This document shows, piece by piece, positions 24,991-33,940 of a stretch of 64,000 nt of DNA (the first letter of the stretch is position 1; every line of letters starts with the position of its first letter). The position numbers and the translations under genes are program-made. The notes beneath the pieces were generated by a model, which did no database searches, had not been told where the DNA came from, and was given only the letters and a program-made list of their open reading frames with translations. The stretch comes from an uncultured Allobosea sp. (GTDB taxonomy: Bacteria; Pseudomonadota; Alphaproteobacteria; Rhizobiales; Beijerinckiaceae). The stretch lies in assembly GCF_945957345.1 (NCBI RefSeq), contig NZ_CAMFKW010000015.1, positions 1 to 64,000 on the forward strand, read 5' to 3'.

Positions 24991-26463
24991 TCACCTCCGC
25001 TGGAATTCTGGCGACATCAGCAAGAGCGCGATCGCCTGCGGCTTGCTCTCGGCCCGCGCCACCGCCTGCTTCGTCTCAGGCGAGAGGAGCGGTCCGAGGA
25101 TGTCGTCGGCGAGCACGCGCGGATCGGCAACCGTGCCCGCGGCCTGTCGCCCCCAGCCGGCAGCGACGTCGACCCGCGTCTTGAGCCCTTCGGCCGAACC
25201 CCAGGCGGCATTGCTGTCGGCGTATCCGTTCGGGCCGGAAGGCTGCCAGAATGGCTGGCCCATCACGCCGACCGGGCCGATGATCTGGCCGAAATCCGGC
25301 TTGCGGCCGAGCGCGCGATAGGAGGCCAGCATGAATTCCTGCGGCGACCGGATCTTTGTGGCCGGCGCCATCCACGCGGATTCGCTGCCGATCAATGCCT
25401 GGTAGACCGCCCTGAGGTCGCCGTCGCTGTCGCGGAAGGTCTTGGCCAGCGCTTCGACGAGAGGTGGCGGCGGGTCGTCTGCCACGAAATGCCGCACGAG
25501 CTTGGTCGCGATGAAATGCGCGGTCGCAGGCTGATGGGCGAGATCGGTCAGCGCCGCGACGCCTTGCGCCAGATCCGGCTGGGCATAATCCCGGCCAAGC
25601 AAGGGCGTCGCCCCCGGCTCATGCTGGCCGGGATTGAAGATGAAGGAGCCCGGGAAACCGAGCCGCCCATCACGCCCCGCCATCGTCCATCCCGTGAGGA
25701 TGCGCGCGAGGTTGGTGACGTCGGCCTGGCTGTAGCCGCCGGAGACGCCGAGCGTATGCAACTCCATGATCTCGCGCGCGAGATTCTCGTTGAGCCCACG
25801 GCCTTGCCGGCGGCCCGCGGGTGAATTCGGCCCGATCGACTGGCGGTTATCGAGAAAGTCGAGCATCGCCGGGTGGCTTTCCGCCGCGATCAGCATGTCC
25901 TCGAAGCGGCCGAAGACATGCGGGCGGATCGCCTCGCGCTCATAGGCACCTGCCATGATCCGCCCGATATTGCTCTTGGTCGCACCGATGCAGAAATGGT
26001 TCGACCAGAACATCACCAGCCGCTCACTGAGGCCGGTTTCGGCCGTAAGCGCGAGATCGACCCGCGCCTTCACCTCGTCGCGATAGGTCCGGTATGGCAG
26101 GGCCGGCTCGTTCGGAGGCTTCGCCGCAGCCATCTGGTTCTGCGGCCCGGCCGGTTGCGCCTGCGGTGCGGCGCCCGCCATCTCCATGGCCTGCGGCGAG
26201 CCCGGCGCAGGCCCCGCGGCAGCGATGCGGCGCGCCTCGCGCTCCCGCTTCTCCTGATCCTCGAAAGCGAAGAGAGCCTTGCCGATCTCGACGGTGCCGG
26301 AGAAGTGCACGCCCTGGGGCCGCGCGACGCCGCCGGCCGCGATCTCGGCCAGAAGCCTATCGCGGATCTGCGCCCGGAAGGCCTCGCCCTGGCCGGGCTT
26401 CGGTCCGAGACCGAAGCGCTGCAATGCCACCGCTCCCGCCGTCAGCTCGCCCGATCCTGCCAT
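24991..26463 (-). CDS. DUF1800 protein
   Basis: 490 aa. ATG 26463 has GGAG nine bases upstream; an in-frame TTG at 26469 is too close to it. Recognised by the DUF1800 pattern: LQRFGLGPKPG at the start, MFWSNHFCIG (~residue 150), LNENLAREIMELHTLGVSGGYSQADV and GWTM, then ATKLVRHFVADDPP. A ~70-residue low-complexity insert rich in Ala, Pro and Gln lies at ~75-120. No clear signal peptide of its own, unlike its DUF1501 partner; it may depend on that partner. Role unknown. Confidence 0.88.
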   Translation of the reverse strand: MAGSGELTAGAVALQRFGLGPKPGQGEAFRAQIRDRLLAEIAAGGVARPQGVHFSGTVEIGKALFAFEDQEKREREARRIAAAGPAPGSPQAMEMAGAAPQAQPAGPQNQMAAAKPPNEPALPYRTYRDEVKARVDLALTAETGLSERLVMFWSNHFCIGATKSNIGRIMAGAYEREAIRPHVFGRFEDMLIAAESHPAMLDFLDNRQSIGPNSPAGRRQGRGLNENLAREIMELHTLGVSGGYSQADVTNLARILTGWTMAGRDGRLGFPGSFIFNPGQHEPGATPLLGRDYAQPDLAQGVAALTDLAHQPATAHFIATKLVRHFVADDPPPPLVEALAKTFRDSDGDLRAVYQALIGSESAWMAPATKIRSPQEFMLASYRALGRKPDFGQIIGPVGVMGQPFWQPSGPNGYADSNAAWGSAEGLKTRVDVAAGWGRQAAGTVADPRVLADDILGPLLSPETKQAVARAESKPQAIALLLMSPEFQRR

Positions 26464-26563
26464 CTGCAAGGTCTCCGCTGGTCATGGGGAGAGGATCGGC
26501 GCCGACTATGGCAAAAAACCGTTGGGTTTCATGACAAATCGGCAATGTGGCAGGCGGGGCGTC

Positions 26564-26962
26564 TCAGCGCGGCTTCGAGCGCGCGGTATTGAGGGTGACC
26601 GCTTCGCGGATCAGGGCCTTGAAGGCGTCGGCGTCGATCGCCTCGCCCTCGCGGACATCGATCGCGCGGCGGGCATAGCCCTCCAGGCTCGAGTTGAACA
26701 GGCCAGCGGGATCGGCAAGCGAAGCGCCCTTCATGAAGGTCAGCTTGACCACACTCTTGTAGGTCTCGCCGGTGCAGATGATCCCGCCATGGGACCAGAC
26801 CGGCACGCCGCGCCACTTCACCTCCTCGATGACGTCGGAGTCGGCCTGATGGATCAAGGCACGCATACGCGCCAGCATCGCGCCCCGCCAGTCGGTCAGC
26901 GCCGCGATCTTCTCGTCGATCAGCCGGGAAGCAGCTTGGTCTTGAGCCTCGTCCTTCGCCAT
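26564..26962 (-). CDS. DUF1801 domain protein (YdhG-like)
   Basis: 132 aa. Shows the YdhG/DUF1801 fold pattern: IDEKIAALTDWRGAMLARMRALI, EEVKWRGVPVWSHGGIICTGETYKSVVKLTFMKG and the DFAKGALI-like end read here as IDADAFKALIREAV. Members are small single-domain proteins of unknown biochemical role. Cytoplasmic, probably monocistronic. Confidence 0.82.
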   Translation of the reverse strand: MAKDEAQDQAASRLIDEKIAALTDWRGAMLARMRALIHQADSDVIEEVKWRGVPVWSHGGIICTGETYKSVVKLTFMKGASLADPAGLFNSSLEGYARRAIDVREGEAIDADAFKALIREAVTLNTARSKPR

Positions 26963-26988
26963 GGCGACGTCCTTCCCTGCCGGAGTGC

Positions 26989-28080
26989 CTAGACCACGAC
27001 CGTAACCGTCTCGGCAGCGCGCGTCAGGCCGGTATAGAGCCAGCGGGCGCGGTGCTCCCGGAAGGCGAAGCTCTCGTCGAAGAGCACGACATCATCCCAT
27101 TGCGAACCCTGCGACTTATGCACGGTCAGCGCATAGCCGAAGGTGAATTCGTCCGTGTGCTTGCGCAGCTCCCACGGCACCTCGTCCTCGGTGCCGTCGA
27201 AGAAATTCGGCATCACCGAGACCTTCACCGCCTTGCCGCCGACATCGTCCTCGGGCGTGACGCGCATGGTGACGAGCCCCTTCTTCGAGGTCTTGATCTC
27301 CTGCACGATCCAGGAACCGCCATTGAGCAGCCCCTTGCTCTTGTCGTTGCGCAGGCAGACCAGCTTCTCTCCGGCGACGGGGCTGTTATCGGTGCGGCCC
27401 ATGAGCTGGCGGATGCGGGCATTGTAGTTGCGCCGCGTCTTGTTCATGCCGACCAGAACCTGATCTGCGCCCATGACGATCTCGGGGTTGATCTCGCCGC
27501 GCCGGATCACGCGGCTCGGACCGTATTCGCCGAGTTCGAGCTGCCCACCCTCGCGCACGATCATCGACATCCGCACGATCGGGTTGTCCGCCGCCTGCCG
27601 GTGGACCTCAGTCAGCATGACGTCCGGCTCCTGCTCGGTGAAGAAGCCGCCGCCCTTGACCGGGGGCAACTGCGCGGGATCGCCGAGCACCAGCACCGGC
27701 GTGCCGAAGGAGAGCAGATCCCGGCCGAGTTCCTCGTCGACCATCGAGCACTCGTCGATGATGATGAGCTTGGCCTTTGCTGCCGCGCTGTCGCGGTTGA
27801 GCGCGAAGATCGGGCTCTCCTCCTCGACGCCGCGCGAGCGGTAGATCAGCGAGTGGATGGTCTGCGCGCCATGGCAGCCCTTGTTGCGCAGCACGAGCGC
27901 GGCCTTGCCGGTATAGGCGGCGAAGACGACGTCGCCGTCGACGGCTTCCGCGATATGGCGCGCCAGCGTGGTCTTGCCCGTGCCGGCATAGCCGAACATG
28001 CGGAAGAGCTGCGGCTCGCCGGATTGCAGCCAGCGCGCCACGGCAGTCAAAGCCATATCCTGCTGGGGCGACCAGCTCAT
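26989..28080 (-). CDS. RecD2-like ATP-dependent DNA helicase
   Basis: 363 aa from ATG 28080 (MSWSPQQDMALTAVARWL); the longer open frame upstream is not family-like. Superfamily 1 helicase: Walker A GYAGTGKTTLARH (~residues 29-41), Walker B IIIDECSMVDEEL, motif III VLGDPAQLPPV, and the C-terminal UvrD_C2-like block TFGYALTVHKSQGSQWDDVVLFDE, ending LYTGLTRAAETVTVV. It lacks the long N-terminal region of full RecD2, resembling phage Dda-type or exonuclease V alpha-like helicases. No recB or recC nearby, so probably acts alone. Confidence 0.87.
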   Translation of the reverse strand: MSWSPQQDMALTAVARWLQSGEPQLFRMFGYAGTGKTTLARHIAEAVDGDVVFAAYTGKAALVLRNKGCHGAQTIHSLIYRSRGVEEESPIFALNRDSAAAKAKLIIIDECSMVDEELGRDLLSFGTPVLVLGDPAQLPPVKGGGFFTEQEPDVMLTEVHRQAADNPIVRMSMIVREGGQLELGEYGPSRVIRRGEINPEIVMGADQVLVGMNKTRRNYNARIRQLMGRTDNSPVAGEKLVCLRNDKSKGLLNGGSWIVQEIKTSKKGLVTMRVTPEDDVGGKAVKVSVMPNFFDGTEDEVPWELRKHTDEFTFGYALTVHKSQGSQWDDVVLFDESFAFREHRARWLYTGLTRAAETVTVVV

Positions 28081-28162
28081 CGCGCGACCATCGTCGAAAA
28101 GGGCATGCCGCAGATGGGGCCGAGTCGGGCCGCGAGGCAAGCCCGGCGATGCCCGAAACCGC

Positions 28163-29839
28163 TCAGGCAGCACGCAGCCTTTGGACGAAGGCGGTAGCTT
28201 CCGCCTGCAGGGCGTTGATCCGCTGATCGAGTTCCCTTGCGCTTGCCGCCCCGGTATCGGCCTGGCCGACGGTCTGGAGATTGGCCGCCGCAATCTCGCC
28301 CATCGCCAACGCAGCGGTGCCGGTCACGTCGGAGATGCGGGCTACGGTCTCGCCGAGCGAGCCCAGCAACTCGACATGCGAACCGACCATGGTCGCGATC
28401 TCGGTTCCTGTCTGCTCGACCGCCGCGACGCTGGCGCCGATCGCCGAAACGGCTTCCGCCGCATGGGACAAGGCCTCTTCAGCCTGCGCGATCCGGCTGA
28501 CGATCCGGCCGGCGGCCTCCGAAGCCTGGTTGGCAAGCGTTTTCACCTCGGCAGCAACCACCGCGAAGCCGCGGCCATGGCTTCCGGCGCGCGCGGCCTC
28601 GATCGTGGCGTTCAGCGCCAGCAGGTTGGTCTGGCGCGCCACGGCTTCGATGATCCCCACGACATCGCGAATCTGGGCGGCATTTTCGGTCAGACGCGTC
28701 ACCAGCGCATGGGTTCCCGCGGCCTCGCGGGTCGCCTCGGTCGCCATTTCCGATACGCGCCGGACTTCCATATTGATCTGGCCGACGACATGGTCGAGCC
28801 TCAGCGCGGCCTCACTGGTATGGCGCGCGTCGATCCCTGCGCCGTCCACGGAGGCAGCCGCCGTCTCGGTGCTCCGCGAAATCTGGTGAACACGCACTGC
28901 CGCGTCCTGCAATGCCATGCGCAGCACCTCGCTGGCCTGACCGATCTCGCCGAGCAGGACTCCAAGCCGCGCCTCGAACTCGTCGGCGATGCCCGCCAGC
29001 TCGGCATTGCGGAGCTGTTCCAGGCGCCGCGCATCATCGGCCTCGCTCTCGCGCGTCACCAGCGTCGCCCTGACTTCGCTGAACTGGCGCACGACACGGG
29101 CAAGCTGGCCGATCTCGTCGGCGCGGTCACGATGCGGCACGGCGATGACACGATCGGATTCTGCGGCCTGCCGGATCGCTTCCATCAGGTTGCACAGGGG
29201 TCGGGTCAACTGGCTGCGCAGCATCAGCAGGGCCAGGAGTCCGCCGCCGAGCGGCAGGAGGATGGCCAAAAGGATCGTCCGGAAGCGAACAGCCTCGGCT
29301 CGTTCAGCGGCACGCATGGAAGCCTCTCCTGCCCGCTTGGCGAGCTCGTCGCGCAGGGCAGCCGTCGTCGCGACGATCTCGTCGACATTGGCGCGTGCCT
29401 CGGCTGCGCCCGCCTCCAGCAAGGCGGCCTTGGCCGAGACGCGCTGGCCGATATCGACGATGCCGCGCTGGAAAGCGATGAAGGTCCTGATCCTGGCGTC
29501 TAGTGTCGGATTGGCCTCGCGCAGGCTGGCCGGCAGTGCGGAGAGCAGATGCGCCCGCGCCGCGTCGACCTGTTCGATCGCCGCATCGAGCCGGCCGAGC
29601 ATCGCCGCGATCTCCTCCGGGGAGCTGTCCGCCTCGACCCGGCTGAGCAGCGCGGCAGCAGCGATCCGGCTCGACAGCAACGAGGCGCTGCCGGCGAGGC
29701 GGATATCCGAGAAGGCGGCGGCATCGATGCGCCGCGCCTCATCGAAGCCGCGCAGGGCGCTGGCGAGGCCCAGCGCCCCGGCGAGACCCAGCAGCGCGAA
29801 GAAAATCATGATCTTCGCCGTCAGTCCCAGTCGCCGCAT
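28163..29839 (-). CDS. Methyl-accepting chemotaxis protein
   Basis: 558 aa from ATG 29839 (MRRLGLTAKIMIFFALLG). Transmembrane helix 1 at ~8-30, a helical periplasmic sensor of ~165 residues, helix 2 at ~195-215, a HAMP region (~216-270) and a cytoplasmic signalling domain with the tip sequence IIEAVARQTNLLALNATIEAARAGSHGRGFAVVA. The ligand domain is all-alpha (four-helix-bundle type) and its ligand is not readable. It should signal through CheA/CheW encoded elsewhere. No chemotaxis genes lie beside it. Confidence 0.92.
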   Translation of the reverse strand: MRRLGLTAKIMIFFALLGLAGALGLASALRGFDEARRIDAAAFSDIRLAGSASLLSSRIAAAALLSRVEADSSPEEIAAMLGRLDAAIEQVDAARAHLLSALPASLREANPTLDARIRTFIAFQRGIVDIGQRVSAKAALLEAGAAEARANVDEIVATTAALRDELAKRAGEASMRAAERAEAVRFRTILLAILLPLGGGLLALLMLRSQLTRPLCNLMEAIRQAAESDRVIAVPHRDRADEIGQLARVVRQFSEVRATLVTRESEADDARRLEQLRNAELAGIADEFEARLGVLLGEIGQASEVLRMALQDAAVRVHQISRSTETAAASVDGAGIDARHTSEAALRLDHVVGQINMEVRRVSEMATEATREAAGTHALVTRLTENAAQIRDVVGIIEAVARQTNLLALNATIEAARAGSHGRGFAVVAAEVKTLANQASEAAGRIVSRIAQAEEALSHAAEAVSAIGASVAAVEQTGTEIATMVGSHVELLGSLGETVARISDVTGTAALAMGEIAAANLQTVGQADTGAASARELDQRINALQAEATAFVQRLRAA

Positions 29840-30022
29840 CGTCGCCTCAGTCCCGTAACCCCCGCCCGTTTCGCAGATGCGAGCGAACACGAGGTTAACG
29901 CGAGGCATCATGACGCAGAGATATCAATAACTTAGCCGGATATCGAACCATACGTCGTGCAACCCTGAGAACGCCCCTCCGCCGCGATTGCTAGGGATCG
30001 ACGGGCAGCCTAGCTTCGCGTC

Positions 30023-31012
30023 ATGAGACGACGCGCCCGACGAATCTTCCTGCTCTGCCTCGGCCTCGCCTTCCTGGGCTACGCCGCTTTCGTGCTGTCG
30101 CCCTGGCCTTCGGCGTTGCTGACCCGTCTCGCCTTCGGCTACGGCGCCTCGAAGACCACCGCAGCGCTCGTTTCCCACGTCCCCGCCGGCATCCGGGAGC
30201 GGCGCGACATCGCTTACGGCAGCGCCGAGGACGAAAAGCTCGATATCTATCTCCCGCCAGACGGAGCCCAGACAGGCCGCCCGACCGTCGTCTGGATCCA
30301 TGGCGGTGCCTTCGTCGCGGGAGACCGCGCGGATGTCGCGCCTTATCTCAAGATCCTGGCTGGACGCGGCTTCGCCACCGTCGCAATCGGCTATACCCGC
30401 GCACCGACCGCCCGCTATCCCGGCCCCGTGCTGCAGACCAACGCGGCTCTGGGCTTCCTGCAGCGCGAAGGACAACGCCTCGGGATCGATCCGTCGCGGA
30501 TCGTGCTGGCAGGCGACTCGGCGGGCGCGCATATCGCGTCGCAGCTCGCAGCCGGCCTGACTGGAAAGGACTACGCGGAGCTGCTGGGCTTGAAACCGGC
30601 TGTCGGGCCGGAGAACCTGCGCGGCACGATCTTGTTCTGCGGCGCCTTCGATCCCACGGCTTTCGAGCTGACCGGTCCGTTCGGCGGCTTCGTCCGCTCG
30701 GTGCTCCTCGCCTATTTCGGCACCTCGAACCCGTTCGACAGCGAACGCATCACCGAGGCCGCCGTGCCGCGCTATGTCACGGAGGCCTTCCCGACGAGCT
30801 TCATCTCGGTCGGCAATGGCGACCCGCTGGCGCCGCAATCGGTGGTGATGGCGCAGGCCCTGCGCGATCGTGGTGTCAGGACCGACACCCTGTTCTTCCC
30901 GCTCGAGACCGAGCCCAAGCTGCCGCATGAATACCAGTTCGATCTCAATCGCCCGGAAGGGAAGCAGGCGCTCGACCGGCTGACGGTCTTCCTGAACGGA
31001 CTCTCGCGCTGA
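30023..31012 (+). CDS. Alpha/beta hydrolase (esterase, HSL/BD-FAE-like)
   Basis: 329 aa. A membrane-anchor or signal-like helix at residues 8-28, then an alpha/beta hydrolase domain: oxyanion-hole motif HGGAF (93-97), nucleophile elbow GDSAGAH with Ser166, acid near FISVGNGDPLAP and histidine in the PHEYQFD segment. This is the hormone-sensitive-lipase/carboxylesterase type. Likely periplasmic or membrane-facing. Substrate unknown. Confidence 0.85.
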   Translation: MRRRARRIFLLCLGLAFLGYAAFVLSPWPSALLTRLAFGYGASKTTAALVSHVPAGIRERRDIAYGSAEDEKLDIYLPPDGAQTGRPTVVWIHGGAFVAGDRADVAPYLKILAGRGFATVAIGYTRAPTARYPGPVLQTNAALGFLQREGQRLGIDPSRIVLAGDSAGAHIASQLAAGLTGKDYAELLGLKPAVGPENLRGTILFCGAFDPTAFELTGPFGGFVRSVLLAYFGTSNPFDSERITEAAVPRYVTEAFPTSFISVGNGDPLAPQSVVMAQALRDRGVRTDTLFFPLETEPKLPHEYQFDLNRPEGKQALDRLTVFLNGLSR

Positions 31013-31026
31013 CCGCCCCGCCCTGC

Positions 31027-31611
31027 CTACAGCACTAGCCTGAGCAATGGCCGACCCGGCTTCTGCCGGGCGACCTCCACGAATCCGGCGCGCAGGAGCG
31101 TACTCTCGGCCCCGACATAAAGCCCCTCCGCACTGCGCTTTTCCTCGTTGTCCATGGCAGCGGCTTCGATCAGTCGCGCACCGCTCTCCCGTGCAAAGGC
31201 AACGGCCCCCTCGATCAATGCGCCGGTGACGCCCCTCCCACGAAAGCCCCGGCGCACGAAGAAGCAGGACGCAGCCCAGTTGCGGGCATCCTCTGCAGGC
31301 GCATCCGGCAGCGGCGTCGAAGCCCGGTGCGGGTTGTTCCATTCGGGAACGTCCACGCGCGGGCCGACCTGCAGCCAACCGACGGCCTTGCCATCGGCAT
31401 AGGCGAGCACGCCGGGCGGCGGCCCCTTCTTCACCCGGTCCTCGAAAAGCTGCCGGGCGCCATCGCCAAGCAGAGGCTTGCGCAGCCGCTGCGGCATGCG
31501 GAAATGGTTGCACCAGCAGCCGTAGCAGGGCCCCTGCGGACCGAAGAGGTCCTCCAGATCGCTCCAGCGCTCAGGCGTGAGGGGCTTTACGTCAAAACCC
31601 GGCCGGTTCAT
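31027..31611 (-). CDS. GNAT family N-acetyltransferase
   Basis: 194 aa from ATG 31611, preceded by GGAGGTG; upstream frame to 31683 is not supported. Acetyl-CoA-binding motif A is RGFRGRGVTGALIEGAVAF (Q/RxxGxG/A), with AVGWLQVGPR forming the preceding strand. The N-terminal GPCYGCWCNHFRMP cluster with three cysteines is typical of a subgroup of uncharacterised GNATs. Convergent with the esterase gene. Confidence 0.85.
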   Translation of the reverse strand: MNRPGFDVKPLTPERWSDLEDLFGPQGPCYGCWCNHFRMPQRLRKPLLGDGARQLFEDRVKKGPPPGVLAYADGKAVGWLQVGPRVDVPEWNNPHRASTPLPDAPAEDARNWAASCFFVRRGFRGRGVTGALIEGAVAFARESGARLIEAAAMDNEEKRSAEGLYVGAESTLLRAGFVEVARQKPGRPLLRLVL

Positions 31612-31700
31612 CGCCACCTCCCCTTCCGCATCATGCGGAGCATCTGGACAAGGCAACAGGATCGGCAGATCACTACGCGACACCGCCGGAGCTCAGCGCC

Positions 31701-32318
31701 ATGTCGCTCGAAACCTATGCCGCCTATCTCCTCGCCTGCATCGTCATCATCATCGTTCCCGGGCCGACGGTCACGCTGATCGTCGCCAACAGCCTGAAGC
31801 ACGGTACCCGCGCCGGCCTCCTCAACGTGGCAGGAACCCAGCTCGGCCTCGGTATCATGGTCCTCGTCGCCGGCATCGGGCTGAGCTCGGTCATCGCAGC
31901 GCTCGGCCACTGGTTCGAGTGGGTACGGCTGGCCGGCGCGGCCTATCTCATCTGGCTGGGCTGGAAGATGTTCCGCTCGGCCGGCGCCGATCTCGACGGC
32001 TCGGCCCCGGCGAAGCCGCCGCGCGGCGGCTTCTTCCTGCAGGGCGTGCTGGTCGCCCTCAGCAACCCGAAGACGCTGCTGTTCTTCGGCGCCTTCTTCC
32101 CGCAATTCCTCGATCCGGCGCGCGACCATGCCACCCAGATCGCGATCATGGGGGCGACCGCGCTCGCCTTCGCGGCGCTCAGCGACGGCGCCTATGCCCT
32201 GCTCTCCGGCAAGGCCGGCCATTTGCTGTCGCGCAGCCGCGTGCGGCTGCTGTCGAAGCTCAGCGGCGGCTTCCTGGTCGGCGGCGGCCTCTGGCTCGCC
32301 TCGACGCGGGCGAGCTGA
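31701..32318 (+). CDS. LysE/RhtB family translocator
   Basis: 205 aa, six hydrophobic segments. Contains VPGPTVTLIVANSL, AGAAYLIWLGWKMFRS and NPKTLLFFGAFFPQFLDP, the LysE family pattern. It shares the same motifs as 1390-2016 but the two are not close duplicates. Probable amino-acid or metabolite exporter. Divergent from the GNAT gene. Confidence 0.88.
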   Translation: MSLETYAAYLLACIVIIIVPGPTVTLIVANSLKHGTRAGLLNVAGTQLGLGIMVLVAGIGLSSVIAALGHWFEWVRLAGAAYLIWLGWKMFRSAGADLDGSAPAKPPRGGFFLQGVLVALSNPKTLLFFGAFFPQFLDPARDHATQIAIMGATALAFAALSDGAYALLSGKAGHLLSRSRVRLLSKLSGGFLVGGGLWLASTRAS

Positions 32319-32330
32319 GGCCGTCTGCCC

Positions 32331-33026
32331 TCACCAGGCGATAGCCGCGCCGGTATAGTCGCGGAAGCTGTTGGTTTGCGCCATCCCGGAGGCGTCGATG
32401 GTGCGGATCAGCCCGCCCGCGCTCTGCGCCGGTGTGATGTCGGCGCCGCTGCCGCCCATGTCGGTCTGAACCCAGCCCGGATGGAACAGCATCACGCTGA
32501 CATTGCGGTCGCGCACGGCATTGCCGAACACGACCATCGCCATGTTCACCGCCGATTTCGACGAGCGGTAGATCAGCGCGTTGCCGGGATTGGCGCTGAT
32601 CGACCCCATCCGGCTCGTGATCGTCGCGATCTTGCGGGCCTGCCCGGCCTCGATATTCGGCAGGAAGGCCTGCGCCACCCGGATCGGCGCGTAGACATTC
32701 ACCTCGAAGACCTCGCGCCAGGCGTCGAAATCGACATCGAGCCCGGTCTGCCGGTCGCGCGGACCATAAAGCCCGGCATTGTTCAGGAGCACGTCGATCG
32801 GCTGCCCGGCGAGGGCCTCCTTGGCCGCCGCGACGCTGGCATCGGAGGTGACGTCAAGCTCCAGCGGGATCAACGCCGCCGGATGCTCGGCCGCAAGCTC
32901 GGCAAGCGCTCCGCCCAAGGGATTGCGCGCTGCCGCGATCACACGATCGCCCCGGCGCAGCAACTCGATGGTGACGGCAAGCCCGATGCCGCGATTGGCG
33001 CCAGTGATCATCCAGGTCTGGGGCAT
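32331..33026 (-). CDS. SDR family oxidoreductase
   Basis: 231 aa. Short-chain dehydrogenase of the C-factor-like/atypical class: ITGANRGIG cofactor motif (~6-14), NNAGLYG, catalytic serine in ITSRMGSIS and the tyrosine/lysine pair in YRSSKSAVNMAM. The end (PAQSAGGLIRTIDASGMAQTNSFRDYTGAAIAW) is characteristic of the CsgA/C-factor-like SDRs. Substrate unknown. Confidence 0.86.
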   Translation of the reverse strand: MPQTWMITGANRGIGLAVTIELLRRGDRVIAAARNPLGGALAELAAEHPAALIPLELDVTSDASVAAAKEALAGQPIDVLLNNAGLYGPRDRQTGLDVDFDAWREVFEVNVYAPIRVAQAFLPNIEAGQARKIATITSRMGSISANPGNALIYRSSKSAVNMAMVVFGNAVRDRNVSVMLFHPGWVQTDMGGSGADITPAQSAGGLIRTIDASGMAQTNSFRDYTGAAIAW

Positions 33027-33121
33027 GAGACTTCTCCGTGAGAGGGACTGGAGGTAGGGCGTTGCGGCCCTTATTTCCAGATCGTTCGTCCTATCTTGAA
33101 TAGTTGGAGAAGGCCGTCGTC

Positions 33122-33913
33122 ATGACCGAACAGCAGATCCGATTCAATGATGGCGCCGCCTATGAAGAGATGATGGGCAAGTGGAGCCGGCTTGCCGGGG
33201 ATGTCTTCCTCGACTGGCTCGCTGCGCCCGCAGGCCTGCGCTGGGCCGATATCGGCTGCGGCAACGGCGCTTCGACGCAATTGCTCTTCGATCGCTGCGC
33301 ACCGGCGGCCCTGAGCGGCATCGATCCGTCGCCGGGGCAGCTCGACTATGCCCGCAAACGCCCTGTCGCGGGCCTGGCGGAATTCACGTTGGGCGATGCC
33401 ATGGAGCTGCCTTATCCGGACCGGAGCTTCGACGCGGCGATCATGGCCCTGGTCATCTTCTTCGTGCCCGACCCGGCCAAGGGCGTGGCGGAGATGGTCC
33501 GGATCACACGGCCGGGCGGGCTCATCGCCGCCTATGCCTGGGACATGCCGGGCGGCGGCTTTCCGCTCGATCCCGTCCTGACCGAACTCAAGGCTCTCGG
33601 GATGACCCCGCCGCGCCCGCCGAGCGCGGATGTCTCGCGGCTAGAAAGCCTGGTCGCGCTCTGGACGCAGGCCGGGTTGCGCGATGTCGAAACGCACGAG
33701 ATCAGCGTGCGCCGCCATTTCGCCGATTTCGACGCGTTCTGGCATGCCTGCACGCTCGGCGCGACGGTGGCACCGGCCGTTGCAGCCCTATCTCCGGAGA
33801 ACCTCGCCCAGCTCAAGGACAAGGTCCGCGCGCGCATCGCCATCGCGGACGATGGCAGCGCGTCCTATGTCGCGCGCGCCAACGCCGTGAAAGGCCGGGT
33901 GCCCGCGGGCTGA
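33122..33913 (+). CDS. Class I SAM-dependent methyltransferase (UbiE/Methyltransf_11 type)
   Basis: 263 aa from ATG 33122; TTG 33104 is an alternative. Motif I is WADIGCGNGAST, motif II the acidic SGIDPSPGQLDYAR, motif IV DAMELPYPDRSFDAAIMALVIFFVPDP, and VRITRPGGLIAAYAWD follows. Cytoplasmic small-molecule methyltransferase; substrate unknown. Divergent from the SDR gene by ~95 bp. Confidence 0.86.
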   Translation: MTEQQIRFNDGAAYEEMMGKWSRLAGDVFLDWLAAPAGLRWADIGCGNGASTQLLFDRCAPAALSGIDPSPGQLDYARKRPVAGLAEFTLGDAMELPYPDRSFDAAIMALVIFFVPDPAKGVAEMVRITRPGGLIAAYAWDMPGGGFPLDPVLTELKALGMTPPRPPSADVSRLESLVALWTQAGLRDVETHEISVRRHFADFDAFWHACTLGATVAPAVAALSPENLAQLKDKVRARIAIADDGSASYVARANAVKGRVPAG

Positions 33914-33940
33914 GGTCACGCAGTCCCCAGCCCTCGGGTT

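Noticed and set aside
29924-31513. 529-aa open frame on the minus strand
   Set aside because: Crosses antisense to the esterase and through the GNAT gene in another frame; no recognisable protein.
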